DNA from: CAVRQM01 sp963723455
Lineage (GTDB): Bacteria > Pseudomonadota > Alphaproteobacteria > Acetobacterales > Acetobacteraceae
Reading direction: 5' to 3'
Assembly: GCA_963723455.1 (NCBI GenBank)
Contig: CAVRQM010000004.1
Coordinates: forward strand, 186,001 to 250,000
Length of the DNA stretch: 64,000 nt
Part shown: positions 1 to 9,828 of the stretch, piece by piece
How positions within the stretch are numbered: position 1 is the first letter of the stretch
Layout of the letters: every line of letters starts with the position of its first letter
Translations under genes and position numbers: made by a program
The notes under the pieces: generated by a model
What the model saw: only the letters and a program-made list of their open reading frames with translations
What the model was told of the DNA's origin: nothing
Database searches by the model: none

Positions 1-121
1 CGCTTATGCATCCGACCGCATATTTGCCCGGTCGCCGCCCGCGCCGCCGCGTGCTAGACGCCGCCGTTGGAACGTTTCGCCCGCCTATGGCGGTGGGCGC
101 CGTCGTCCGACCGAGGTGCCC

Positions 122-1294
122 ATGCGCGTTCGCCATCTTGCGGCGACTCTGGCCGTCCTGGCCGTCACGTTCATCCACTTGCCGCAGTCGCGGGCGCAAA
201 TGGGTCCGGGCGGCCCGCCGCCCGCGGTCGGCACCGTGCAGGCGGTGCGCAAGCCGATCATCGACACCAACGCCTTCGTCGGCCGCATCCAGGCGGTGAA
301 CCGGGTCGATTTGGTGGCCCGCGTCACCGCCTTCCTGGAGCAGCGGCTGTTCACCGAGGGCGCCGAGGTAGCGCAGGGCGCGGTGCTGTACCGGCTGGAG
401 CGCGGCCCGTTCGAGGCCGATGTGCAGGCCAAGACCGCGGCGGTGGCGCAGCAGCAGGCCTTGCTGCGCAACGCCACCATCACCCTCGGTCGCGCGCAGT
501 CGCTGCTGAACACCCCGGCCGGCCAGCGGTCCACGGTGGATGACGCGCTGGCGCAGCAGGCCAGCCAGGCGGCGCAGGTCGCTTCGGCCCAGGCGCAGCT
601 GCGCGCCTCGCAGATCAACCTTGCATACACCGACATCAAGGCGCCGGTCGCCGGCAAGATCACCCGCACACTGGTCACCGAGGGCAACGTGGTCAGCCCG
701 ACCAGCGGCGTGCTGGCGACCATCGTCAGCCAGGATCCGATGTACGTCCTGTTCCCGGTCTCGGTGCGGACCGCCATCGACCTACGCAGGCGCTACGCCG
801 ACAAGGGCGGGCTGCAGGCCGTCACGGTGAAGGTGCGGCTGCCGGACGGCACGCCGTACGGCCCGGTCGGCCAGCTGGACTATGTCGAACCCACAGTGTC
901 GCAGAACACCGACACGCTCACCTTCCGGGCGGTGATGCCCAATCCGCTGCTGGCCGGGGCCAAGCCGGGCGATGTCGGCAACCGCGCGCTGGTGGATGGC
1001 GAGTTCGTCACCGCGATCGTCCAGGCGGTCGAGCCGATCCAGGCGCTGACCATCCCGCGCGCCGCGGTGCTGTCCGACCAGCAGGGCAGCTACGTGTTCG
1101 TGGTCGGCGCCGGCAACAAGGTGGAGCAGCGGCCGGTCACGCTGGGCCAGTCCACGCCGGAGACGGCGGTGGTGCTGACCGGGCTGAAGGAAGGCGAGCA
1201 GGTGATCTCGGACGGGATCCAGCGCGTGCGCCCTGGCATCGTCGTCAATCCCGCACCGGCGCCAGCCCAGCCGACCGCGCCGGCCAAGGGCTGA
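122..1294 (+). CDS. RND efflux periplasmic adaptor (membrane fusion protein)
   Basis: This 390-residue protein is the adaptor that bridges an inner-membrane RND pump to an outer-membrane channel. An N-terminal signal-like hydrophobic stretch (residues 5-25, ending near SRAQ) is followed by a biotinyl-lipoyl/hairpin region (about 50-190) with the family phrase IKAPVAGKI, then beta-barrel and membrane-proximal domains. A GTG lies two codons upstream of the chosen ATG, but the ATG opens directly into the signal peptide. The permease starts 4 nt after the stop, so the two are surely cotranscribed. No outer-membrane channel gene is present nearby. The substrate cannot be read from sequence. Confidence 0.93.
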   Translation: MRVRHLAATLAVLAVTFIHLPQSRAQMGPGGPPPAVGTVQAVRKPIIDTNAFVGRIQAVNRVDLVARVTAFLEQRLFTEGAEVAQGAVLYRLERGPFEADVQAKTAAVAQQQALLRNATITLGRAQSLLNTPAGQRSTVDDALAQQASQAAQVASAQAQLRASQINLAYTDIKAPVAGKITRTLVTEGNVVSPTSGVLATIVSQDPMYVLFPVSVRTAIDLRRRYADKGGLQAVTVKVRLPDGTPYGPVGQLDYVEPTVSQNTDTLTFRAVMPNPLLAGAKPGDVGNRALVDGEFVTAIVQAVEPIQALTIPRAAVLSDQQGSYVFVVGAGNKVEQRPVTLGQSTPETAVVLTGLKEGEQVISDGIQRVRPGIVVNPAPAPAQPTAPAKG

Positions 1295-1298
1295 GCGC

Positions 1299-4200
1299 AT
1301 GATCTCCGGCGTCTTCGTCGACCGGCCGCGGCTGGCCATCGTCATCGCCATCGTCATCACGCTGGCCGGCCTGATCTCGCTGACCCGCATCCCGGTCGCC
1401 CAGTTCCCCGACATCGTGCCGCCGCAGGTCACCGTCAGCGCGACCTATCCCGGCGCCTCGGCCGCGGTGGTCGAGGCGACCGTGGCGCAGCCGCTGGAGG
1501 CGCAGGTCAACGGCGCCGACAAGATGCTGTATATGAGCAGCAATAGCGCCAATGACGGCACCTACTCGCTGACGGTCAGCTTCGAGCTGGGCACCAATCC
1601 CGACATCGACGTGGTCAACGTCAACAACCGCGTGCAGGCGGCGCTGTCGCGGCTGCCGGCCGAGGTGCAGCACAGCGGCGTCACGGTGGCCAAGCGAAGC
1701 TCGGCGATCCTGGAGTTCCTGCAGTTCTACAGCGACGGCGGCCGGCAGGATCCGCTGTTCATCAGCAACTACGTCACCATCAACGTGCTCGACGCGCTGA
1801 GCCGCATCCCCGGCGTGGGCCAGGCCAACCTGTTCGGCGCGCTGAACTACTCGATGCGCATCTGGTTCCGCACCGACCGGCTGATCGAGCTGGGGCTGAC
1901 GCCGTCCGACATCATTGCGGCGATCCAGGCGCAGAACGTGCAGGCCGCGATCGGCCGCGTCGGCGCGCGGCCGACCAGCGACGACACGCAGTTCCAGATC
2001 AACCTGCAGACCAAGGGCCGCCTGTCCACGCCCGAGGAGTTCGGCAACATCGTCATCCGCGCCAACCCCGACGGCTCGATGCTGCGGGTGCGCGACGTGG
2101 CGCGGATCCAGCTCGGTGCACAGAACGAGGACAGCCTGAGCCGGCTGGACGGCAAGCCCGCGGTATCCATCGGCATCTATCTCGCGCCGGGCGCCAACGC
2201 CGTGCAGACCTCCGCGCGCGTGCAGGCGACGCTGGACAAGCTCGCGCCACGCTTTCCCGACGGGCTGCACGCAAAGGTTTTCTACGACAGCAGCACCTTC
2301 GTCTCCGACACCATCCGGGAGGTGCTGAAGACCCTGGCCGAGGCGTTCGTCCTGGTGGTGATCGTGGTGTTCCTGTTCCTGGGCAAGCTGCGCGCCACCA
2401 TCATCCCCACCGTGGCGGTGCCGGTCAGCCTGATCGGCACCTTCGCAGTCCTGCTGGCGGTCGGGTTCTCGGCCAACACCGTGACCCTGCTGGCGCTGGT
2501 GCTGGCCATCGGCATCGTCGTCGACGACGCGATCGTGGTGGTCGAGAACGTCGAGCGCGTGCTTGAGGAGGAGCCGGATCTGCCGCGCCGCGAGGCGGTG
2601 AAGAAGGCGATGAGCCAGATCACCGCGCCGATCATCGCCATCACGCTGGTGCTGCTGTCGGTGTTCGTGCCGATCGCCTTCATCCCCGGCTTGCAGGGCA
2701 GCCTGTTCCGGCAATTCTCGGTCACCATCATCATCGCCATGCTGATTTCGGCGACCAACGCGCTGACGCTCAGCCCCGCCTTGTGCGGCGTCGTGCTGCG
2801 GCGCAGCCACGGGCCGCAGCGCGGCGTAATGGGCCGGGTGATGCGCGGCATCGACCGCACCCGCGACGGCTATGCGTCGGTGGTGCGCCGCCTGGTCCGC
2901 CGGTCTCTGCTGGCGGTCCTGGTCGTCGCGGCGTGCGCGGTCGGCATCTACTTCATGTCGCTCAGCACGCCGACCGGCTTCCTGCCGGACGAGGACCAGG
3001 GCGCGTTCTTCATCGCGGTGCAGCTTCCCGACGGCGCCTCGGTCAGCCGCACGCTGGCCACCAGCAAGACGGTGGAGACCGTGCTGCACCGGAACCCGGC
3101 GGTGCAGAGCGTGCTGTCGATCGTCGGCTTCTCGCTCCTCGACGGCGGCAACCAGTCGAACAGCTCGTTCCTGGTCGTGCGCATGAAGCCGTTCGCCGAC
3201 CGCACAGCGGTCGCGGACAGCGTGCAGACGGCGATCGGACGGGTGTTCGGCGCCGCTCGCTCGATCCGCTCGGCCAACGTCATCGCCTTCAACCTGCCGC
3301 CGATCATCGGCCTGTCCACTGGCGGCGGCTTCGAATACCAGCTGCAGGCGCTGGAGGGGCAAGACCCGGCGGCGATGCAGGGGCCGCTGCTGGCGATGGA
3401 GGTTGCCGCCAACCGCGATCCGCGGCTGTTCCAGGTGTTCTCCACCTTCAGCGCCACCAACCCGTCGATCTATCTCGACATCGACCGCGACAAGGCGCAG
3501 GCGCTCGGCCTGTCGATCAGCGACATCTTCACCACGCTGCAGGCCACGCTCGGCGGCATTTATGTCAACGACTTCAACCTCTACGGCCGGACCTGGCAGG
3601 TGCAGGTCGAGGGCGACGCGCCGGACCGCTCCGACGTCAGCGACATCTTCAAGATCTACGTCCGCAACAAGATGGGCACCGAGGTGCCGCTGGCCTCGAT
3701 CGCCGACATCCGCATCGTGCTCGGACCGCAGACCATCAGCCGCTACGACAACTACCGCGCCATCGACATCCGTGGTGCGCCTGCCCCGGGCGTGTCGTCC
3801 GGCGCCGCGCTGGCCGCAATGGCGCAGATCTCGGCCAAGACGCTGCCGCCCGGCTATTCCTATGAATGGACCGGGACCGCGTATCAGGAGATCGCGGCGG
3901 GCGGCAACACCGGCGCCATCCTGGCGCTGGCCGTGCTGTTCGCCTACCTGTTCCTGGTGGCGCTGTACGAGAGCTGGGTCATTCCCGTCCCGGTGCTGCT
4001 GTCGGTCACCGTGGGAGTGCTGGGGGCGTTCGCCGGGCTGTGGCTGTTCGGTCTGCCGCTCGACCTGTACGGGCAGATCGGCTTGGTGGTGCTGATCGCG
4101 CTGGCCGCCAAGAACGGCATCCTGATCGTCGAGTTCGCCAAGGAGCGGCGCGAGGAGGGCATGGGCATCCGCGAGGCGGCCGAACTGGGCGCGCGCACCC

Positions 4201-4464
4201 GGTTCCGCGCGGTGATGATGACCTCTGTGGCGTTCGTCCTGGGGCTGGTCCCGCTTGTCACCGCCACCGGCGCTGCCAAGTTGAGCCGGCACTCGGTCGG
4301 CACGCCGGTCTTCGCCGGCATGATCGCGGCCAGCGCCATCGGCATCTTCCTGATCCCGATGCTGTACGTCACGTTCCAGTCGATGCGCGAGCGGGTGAAG
4401 TCGCGCTTCGCCGGGTCCGCGCGTTCAGGATCCCGGCCCGCCAGCGCATCGACGCCGACCCTGA
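1299..4464 (+). CDS. RND efflux permease, HAE-1 type, 3' end frame-disturbed
   Basis: This is a proton-driven inner-membrane drug exporter of the AcrB/MexF class. It has the N-terminal helix and the proton-relay residues: VDDAIVVVEN near residue 408 (the two TM4 aspartates) and AAKNGILIVEF near 937 (the TM10 lysine). About 1050 residues is the normal family length. The reading frame does not stop there. It stays open to 5744 (1481 codons), running out of frame across the next gene. A TGA at 4462-4464 in one alternative frame and a TGA at 4478-4480 in the other sit where the stop should be, so a single-base indel between about 4396 and 4461 is the simplest explanation. The end given here is the nearer alternative stop and is inferred. 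Confidence 0.85.
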
Positions 4465-4476
4465 TAGGAGCCTGCC

Positions 4477-6804
4477 ATGACCAAGTTCGGCCTCGCCCAG
4501 AACGTCCGCCGCGTCGAGGATCCGCGCCTGCTAAGGGGCCAGGGTCGCTACACCGACGATTTCTCGCCGCCGGGGATGCTGGCCGGCATCGTGCTGCGCA
4601 GCCCGCACGCCGCGGCGCGCATCCTCTCGATCGATGTGCAACAGGCGCGGGCGGTGCCGGGCGTGCATGCCGTCTATACCGGCGACGACCTGGCGGCGGA
4701 CGGCGTCAAGGGGCTGCCCTGTGTCGTGGACCTCAAGAACCGCGACGGCTCCGATCAGGCCAAGCCGCCGCATCCCGTGCTGGCGCAGGGGCGGGTGCGC
4801 CATGTCGGCGATCCGGTGGCCTTCGTCGTCGCCGACACCGCGCAGGCGGCGCGCGACGCTGCCGAGCTGGTCATGGTGGAGTACGATGCGCTGCCGTCGG
4901 TGACCGACCTCGCGGCGACGCTCGATCCCGGCGCGCCGCTGGTCTGGGACGACGTGCCCGGCAACCGCGTGTTCGATTGGGAAATCGGCAATCGCGAGGC
5001 GACCGAAGCCGAGTTCGCGCGCGCCGCGCATGTGACGCGGCTGACCGTGGTCAACAACCGCGTCGTCGCCTCGTCGATGGAGGCGCGCGCCGCGCTGGGC
5101 GAATACGATGCAGCCAGCGAACGCTGGACCCTGCACACCAACACGCAGGGCGGCTGGATGATCAAGAACCTGATCGGCCCGCTGGTGTTCGGCGTCCCGC
5201 CGGAGCGGTTCCGCGTCGTCACCCCGGATGTCGGCGGTGGCTTCGGCATGAAGCTGTTCCTGTATGCCGAGCACGTCCTGACCTGTTACGCCGCGCGCAA
5301 GCTGGGGCGTCCGGTGAAGTGGGCCTCCGACCGGTCCGAGGCGTTCCTCGCCGACACGCATGGCCGCGACAACATCACGCTGGGCGAGCTGGCGATCGAC
5401 GCCGACGGCAGGTTCATCGCCCTGCGTACTCGAAACGTCGCCAACATGGGCGCGTACCTGTCCAATTTCGGCCCGTACATCCCGACCGCCGCCGGCACCG
5501 GGGTATTGGCCAGCGTGTACGGCTTCCGGGCGGTGTACGCCAACGTCATCGGCGCCTTCACCAATACCGTGCCGGTGGACGCCTATCGCGGCGCCGGGCG
5601 GCCCGAGAGCAACTATCTGGTCGAGCGCCTGGTCGATGCCGCCGCGCGCGAGCTTGGGATCGAGCGCGCCGAGCTGCGACGGCGCAACATGGTGACGCCG
5701 GACGCCATGCCGCACACGACGCCGGTCGGCAAGATCTACGATAGCGGCGATTTCCGCGTGGTGCTGGATCACGCGCTGGCGACGATGGACTGGGCCGGCT
5801 TCGAGGCTCGCCGGGCCGAGGCGGCGCGGCGCGGCCAGCGGCGCGGCATCGGCATGGCGTACTACCTGGAAGCGACCGGCGGCGACCCGACCGAGCGCGC
5901 CGAAATCCGCTTCGCCGAGGACGGTTTCGTCGATGTCTATGTCGGCACGCAATCGACCGGGCAGGGGCATGAGACGGCCTATGTCCAGCTCACCGTCGAT
6001 CGGCTGGGGGTCGATGGCGACCGCGTGCGCATCCGCCAGGGCGACACCGACGCGATCCCGACCGGCGGCGGCACCGGCGGCGCGCGCAGCCTGTATTCCG
6101 AGGGCACGGCAATCCTGGCCACCGCGGCCACGGTGATCGAACGCGGCAAGCGCGCAGCGTCGGAGGCGCTGGAGGCGTCGCCGGCGGACATCGTGTTCGA
6201 GCAGGGGCGCTTCGCCATCGTCGGCACCGATCGCGGCATCGACATCGTGACGCTGGCCCTGCAGCAGCGCGCGCGCGCCAATGCCGGGCAGGACGCGACC
6301 ACGCTGGACGCGGCCGAGGTGGCGCAGATCCAGGCGCACACCTTCCCGAATGGCTGCCATATCGCCGAGGTCGAGGTCGATCCCGAGACCGGCATGGTGC
6401 GCGTGGCCCGCTACAGCGTCACCGACGACGTGGGCCGCGCCATCAACCCGCTGGTGGTGCGCGGACAGGTGCATGGCGGCGTGGCGCAGGGGTTCGGGCA
6501 GGCGGTGCTGGAGCACACCGCCTATGACCCGGAGTCCGGCCAGCTGCTCGCCGGAAGCTTCATGGATTACGCGCTGCCGCGCGCCGACGATCTGCCGGAC
6601 ATCGAAGTCGATCTCATCGAAGTGCCGTGCGGCACCAATCCGCTGGGCGTCAAGGGCGCGGGCGAGGCCGGCGCGGTAGGCAGTCCGCCGGCGGTCATCA
6701 ACGCAATCGTCGATGCGCTGGCCCCGGCGGGCGTGACCCATATCGACATGCCGGCGACGCCGGAGCGGGTGTGGCGGGCGCTGGAGCAGGCGCGGGCGGC
6801 GTAG
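4477..6804 (+). CDS. Xanthine dehydrogenase/aldehyde oxidase-family molybdopterin-binding subunit
   Basis: This is the 775-residue large subunit of a molybdenum hydroxylase (CoxL/XdhB family). An a/b hammerhead domain occupies about residues 20-135 and the molybdopterin-binding domains follow. The form-II-like cofactor phrase VDAYRGAGRPE lies near residue 366, and the catalytic glutamate lies in KGAGEAGAVG near 728. These enzymes oxidise CO, aldehydes or N-heterocycles, normally with a separate FAD subunit and a 2Fe-2S subunit. Neither partner is encoded next to it, which is unusual. It lies 12 nt after the inferred end of the RND permease. The substrate is unknown. The gene ends 7 nt short of the convergent transporter gene. 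Confidence 0.9.
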   Translation: MTKFGLAQNVRRVEDPRLLRGQGRYTDDFSPPGMLAGIVLRSPHAAARILSIDVQQARAVPGVHAVYTGDDLAADGVKGLPCVVDLKNRDGSDQAKPPHPVLAQGRVRHVGDPVAFVVADTAQAARDAAELVMVEYDALPSVTDLAATLDPGAPLVWDDVPGNRVFDWEIGNREATEAEFARAAHVTRLTVVNNRVVASSMEARAALGEYDAASERWTLHTNTQGGWMIKNLIGPLVFGVPPERFRVVTPDVGGGFGMKLFLYAEHVLTCYAARKLGRPVKWASDRSEAFLADTHGRDNITLGELAIDADGRFIALRTRNVANMGAYLSNFGPYIPTAAGTGVLASVYGFRAVYANVIGAFTNTVPVDAYRGAGRPESNYLVERLVDAAARELGIERAELRRRNMVTPDAMPHTTPVGKIYDSGDFRVVLDHALATMDWAGFEARRAEAARRGQRRGIGMAYYLEATGGDPTERAEIRFAEDGFVDVYVGTQSTGQGHETAYVQLTVDRLGVDGDRVRIRQGDTDAIPTGGGTGGARSLYSEGTAILATAATVIERGKRAASEALEASPADIVFEQGRFAIVGTDRGIDIVTLALQQRARANAGQDATTLDAAEVAQIQAHTFPNGCHIAEVEVDPETGMVRVARYSVTDDVGRAINPLVVRGQVHGGVAQGFGQAVLEHTAYDPESGQLLAGSFMDYALPRADDLPDIEVDLIEVPCGTNPLGVKGAGEAGAVGSPPAVINAIVDALAPAGVTHIDMPATPERVWRALEQARAA

Positions 6805-6811
6805 CGCCGGG

Positions 6812-7859
6812 CTACTTGCCGAGCCAGGAACTGGTACTGCTTGTCCAGCTTCGCCCCGTTCTCGCGCCAGAAGCCCTCGTCGATCATCAGCCCGCCGCTG
6901 AGGTTGGCGGGGGCGCTGGGCGAGATTGCCAGCACGGCGGCGGGCAGCCCGTCATTGGCGCCGCTCGCCGCGCCGCCATAGGCGCCCAGGGTCGGCAGCA
7001 ACTTCTCGTTCTTCGGGTCGGCGGCGAAGGCCAGGAGCTTGACGGCAAGCGCCTGCGCGGCCGGCGGGCTGGCGGCCAGGATCGCCCAGCTCGCCACGCT
7101 CGTCAGGCTGCCGGCCCATTGCACGGCGAACGCCGGATAGGCGGCCGGCAGTTGCTGGCCGCGCTGGGCCGCGATGATTCCCTCGGCCGGCGCGCTGGTC
7201 ATCAGCACCTCGCCGCTTTCCAGCAGTTTCGGCGCGTCTGCGTCCGTCGCCCACCACACCAGATAGGGCTTCAACTGGTCCAGCTTGCGGAATGCCCGCT
7301 GCACCCCGGCGTCGGTGCGCAAGGTTGCATAGACATCCCCCGCGGCGACGCCGTCGGCCAGCAGCGCCAGCTCCAGGTTGCCGCGCGCGCCGCGGCGCAG
7401 CCCGCGCTTGCCGGGCACCTTCGCCACGTCCCAGAACTCCGCCCAACTCGGCTGGCCGGGAAACTTGTCGCGGTTCCACGCCAGCACCAGGCTGCGCAGC
7501 ACCGCGCCCTCGCCGCAATCGCTGGTGGCGCCCGGGATCTGGCGCTCCCGACCGCCCAGCGCGCCCCAGTCGAGCTTCTTCAGGCTGCCATCCTGGCAGC
7601 CGGTGGCGAGCGCGCCGGCGTCGAGCACGGCGACATCGGCATGCGCCGCGCCGGCCGCGGCGATGCTGCCATCGGTGGCCACCATGTTCACGGCAATGCC
7701 GGTGGCGTGGGTGAACGGCGCGGCAAACGCCCCGGTCAGCACGGCCGCGAGCGCGCCGGCGGGAGTCGCCACGGTCAGCGAGTCCGCCCGGGCGAGGCGC
7801 GGGCAGGCCGGCAGTCCGGCAGCGGCCAACACCACGACGAGTGCGAAACGCAGAGTCAT
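6812..7859 (-). CDS. ABC transporter substrate-binding protein (PotD-like), frame break at C-terminus
   Basis: This periplasmic solute-binding protein of the polyamine/iron class has a signal peptide at residues 1-25 (start MTLRFALVVVL). The body has family features such as LVLAWNRDKFPGQPSWAEFWDV and LKPYLVWW. The start is the ATG directly in front of the signal peptide, although the frame is open further upstream. At the C-terminus the frame runs on antisense into the molybdenum hydroxylase gene to 6567. One base away, at the GG of 6827-6828, the alternative frame reads WLGK then TAG at 6812. That is the usual ending of this family, so a one-base insertion is likely. It is paired with the ATPase gene upstream; no permease gene is present. 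Confidence 0.75.
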
Positions 7860-7947
7860 GTCGCGACTTGTCCTGGCGCTGGGAAATCGGCGGAAGGCGG
7901 CACGCGGCACGGTAACGACGGAACCCGGCAGCGGCAACCGCCCGCGC

Positions 7948-9021
7948 TCAGGGTTTTTCGGCAAACGGGCGGAAAGCCGATGCGTGGTGCGGCTGCCAGG
8001 CGACGGACACGGTCTGGCCCGGCGCCAATCCGCGCAACGGCGCGCCGGCAGGCCGCGCCGCCACGAACGCCGTTCCCCCGGCGCGCAACCCCAGGCGCAG
8101 GTGGTCGCCGTGATAGGTCAGCCACTCGACCAAAGCGGGCAGAGCGCCGTCGCCGATCTGCTCGGCCGGGACGGCGCTGATCGCCAGTCGCTCGGGCCGG
8201 ATGCAGACCGTGCAGCGTCCGCCCGACGCGACGCCGGCCTCGCGCGCGCCAACCAGCGGGCCGGCATCCAGGCGCACCAGCACGCCGTCGTCGTCTTCCG
8301 CCTCGACCATGCCGGGCAGCATGGCGACCGGGCCGGTCAGGGCGGCCACGGCGGCGTCGGTCGGGTCGTCGTACACCGTCTGCGGCGCGCCCTCCTGGCG
8401 AATGCCGCCGTCGCACAGCACCGCCATACGGTCGCCGAGCGCCACCGCCTGCGCCGGATCGCTTGTCGCATAGACCACGCCCATGCCCCGCGCCCGCGCC
8501 GCGCGCACCATGTCATGCACCGCGTCGCGTTCGCACGCCTCCAGCCCCGCGGCCGGCTCGTCCAGCAGCAGTGCGGACGACGCGGCGGCGCAGGCGCGGG
8601 CAATGGCCAGCACGGCCCGCTGGCCGGCACGCAGCGCATGCGGCCGCAATCCGGCGACCTCCGCCAGACCGGCCTGCTGCAGCAGCTCGGCGACGCGCGC
8701 GCCCGGGCGAGCCGCGAAGCCGATCGCCTCGGCCGCGCTCAGGCGCGCGAACGACCCAAGCCCGTGCTCGACCAGGGCCAGCCCGCGGCGTCCCGGCGGA
8801 ATGCCCGCCGCGCCGCGTCCGCCCACCAGCACCTGCCCGGAATCAGGCCGGACGTAGCCCGCCAGCAGCCGCAGCAGCGTGGTCTTGCCGGCGCCCGGCG
8901 GCCCCAGCAGCGTCAGGATGTGCTGCGGCAGCACCGCGAGGGAGACATCGCGCAGCGCCACGCCGCCCTCGCCGCGCGCGTGCACCCGCGACAGCGTCGC
9001 GATGGCGGGCGGTGCAGGCAT
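7948..9021 (-). CDS. ABC transporter ATP-binding protein with degenerate catalytic motifs
   Basis: This 357-residue ATPase of the PotA/FbpC type has an N-terminal nucleotide-binding domain and a C-terminal TOBE region (about 255-350). Walker A (GPPGAGKTT, 40-48) and Walker B (ALLLDEP, 150-156) are intact. Other motifs are altered. The signature reads LRAGQ instead of LSGGQ. The Q-loop position carries Glu (LVEHG, about 85). The H-loop position carries Ser (TSDPAQA, about 187). The start at 9021 is supported by GGGGAG 5 nt upstream. It precedes the substrate-binding gene with an 88-nt gap. With no permease on either side, the transporter is incomplete here. Weak catalysis is inferred from the substitutions. 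Confidence 0.82.
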   Translation of the reverse strand: MPAPPAIATLSRVHARGEGGVALRDVSLAVLPQHILTLLGPPGAGKTTLLRLLAGYVRPDSGQVLVGGRGAAGIPPGRRGLALVEHGLGSFARLSAAEAIGFAARPGARVAELLQQAGLAEVAGLRPHALRAGQRAVLAIARACAAASSALLLDEPAAGLEACERDAVHDMVRAARARGMGVVYATSDPAQAVALGDRMAVLCDGGIRQEGAPQTVYDDPTDAAVAALTGPVAMLPGMVEAEDDDGVLVRLDAGPLVGAREAGVASGGRCTVCIRPERLAISAVPAEQIGDGALPALVEWLTYHGDHLRLGLRAGGTAFVAARPAGAPLRGLAPGQTVSVAWQPHHASAFRPFAEKP

Positions 9022-9116
9022 GCGATCTCCCCTGTGGCTTGTGCAACAATGCCGGAGCAACCCCCGATCACGCATTTGCGTTGCACGACCGAGCCTACGC
9101 AACACGGGAGTTTCCG

Positions 9117-9386
9117 ATGGTCTCCAGCAGCCGCCTGCGTAATGTCCCCACCGACGCCAACGAGCAGATTCGGGAGCTGCGCGGCCAGGTCGATCAGCTG
9201 ATGCGCGACCGCATCACCCCGGCGGTATCCGACGCCGCGGGACGCGCCCAGGACTATGCGCGCCAGGCCAGCGATTTCTCGCGCGAGCAGGCCGAGGCGT
9301 TCTCCAGCCAGGTGCGCGACATGCCGATCGCATCGGTCCTGGTCGCCGCCGCTGCGGGCTACCTCCTCGGCCGCCTCGCGCGCTGA
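9117..9386 (+). CDS. YqjD/ElaB-like (DUF883) membrane-anchored protein
   Basis: This 89-residue protein has a hydrophilic, helical N-terminal part and one C-terminal membrane anchor (about 70-87, ending GYLLGRLAR). That is the plan of the YqjD/ElaB/DUF883 family. Family members tether ribosomes to the inner membrane in stationary phase in E. coli; the function here is inferred. The stop overlaps the ATG of the next gene (TGATG), and the neighbour resembles YqjE, matching the yqjD-yqjE order of enterobacteria. The start was chosen at 9117 because the upstream frame is only antisense to the ABC ATPase. Confidence 0.75.
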   Translation: MVSSSRLRNVPTDANEQIRELRGQVDQLMRDRITPAVSDAAGRAQDYARQASDFSREQAEAFSSQVRDMPIASVLVAAAAGYLLGRLAR

Positions 9387-9799
9387 TGCGCCTCGTCCGG
9401 CTTGCCAAGATCGCGGCGCAGGCCGAGGCGCTGCGCCTGCGCCGCTTCGCGCGGCGGCAGGCGATGCGCGGCGTCTATGGCGCGGTCGCCGCGGTGTTCG
9501 CCTTCGGGCTGCTGGCCTGGCTGCATGTGGCCGGCGCGCTGGCGCTGACGCCGCGCGTCGGGCCGGTCTGGGCGGCGCTGATCGTGGCCGCGGTCGACCT
9601 GGTCATTGCCGGCATCTTCGGCGCGATCGCCGCCTCGAACTCGCCCGACCGCATCGAGCGCGAGGCCCTGGTGGTGCGTGAGGAAGCGCGGTCGCAACTG
9701 GCCGAGGCGGCGGTGATGACCGCCGTGGTCGGCCCGGTGATGCGCCGCGCCGGCCTCGGCCTGCTGAGCCGCCTGCTGTCGGGCCGCCGCCGGCGATAG
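9386..9799 (+). CDS. YqjE-like/phage-holin-family small membrane protein
   Basis: This 137-residue protein has two predicted membrane helices (about 30-53 and 62-84) between a basic N-terminus and an amphipathic C-terminal helix rich in Glu and Ala. This is the pattern of the holin-superfamily/YqjE proteins that accompany DUF883 proteins. Its start overlaps the stop of the preceding gene by one base, so the two are translationally coupled. It converges on the HdeD-like gene, leaving 21 nt between the two stops. No catalytic motif is visible. The family assignment rests on topology and gene order. Confidence 0.6.
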   Translation: MRLVRLAKIAAQAEALRLRRFARRQAMRGVYGAVAAVFAFGLLAWLHVAGALALTPRVGPVWAALIVAAVDLVIAGIFGAIAASNSPDRIEREALVVREEARSQLAEAAVMTAVVGPVMRRAGLGLLSRLLSGRRRR

Positions 9800-9804
9800 G
9801 CGGC

Positions 9805-9828
9805 CTACGCTCCTACGCTCCTACGCCC
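9805..9828. repeat. 8-bp tandem triplication at the hdeD-like stop codon
   Basis: Three copies of CTACGCTC/CTACGCCC lie end to end with a period of 8. On the minus strand each copy carries GCGTAG, and the first one read in that direction is the TAG stop of the HdeD-like gene. The copies lie between two convergent stops. Confidence 0.85.

Noticed and set aside
1245..4292. 1015-codon minus-strand open frame opposite the first RND permease
   Set aside because: It is an antisense shadow created by high GC3 bias; its translation is His/Arg/Asp-rich with no family features and the plus strand is a clear RND pump.
4531..6741. 736-codon minus-strand frame opposite the molybdenum hydroxylase
   Set aside because: Shadow of a well-supported gene, with a low-complexity translation.
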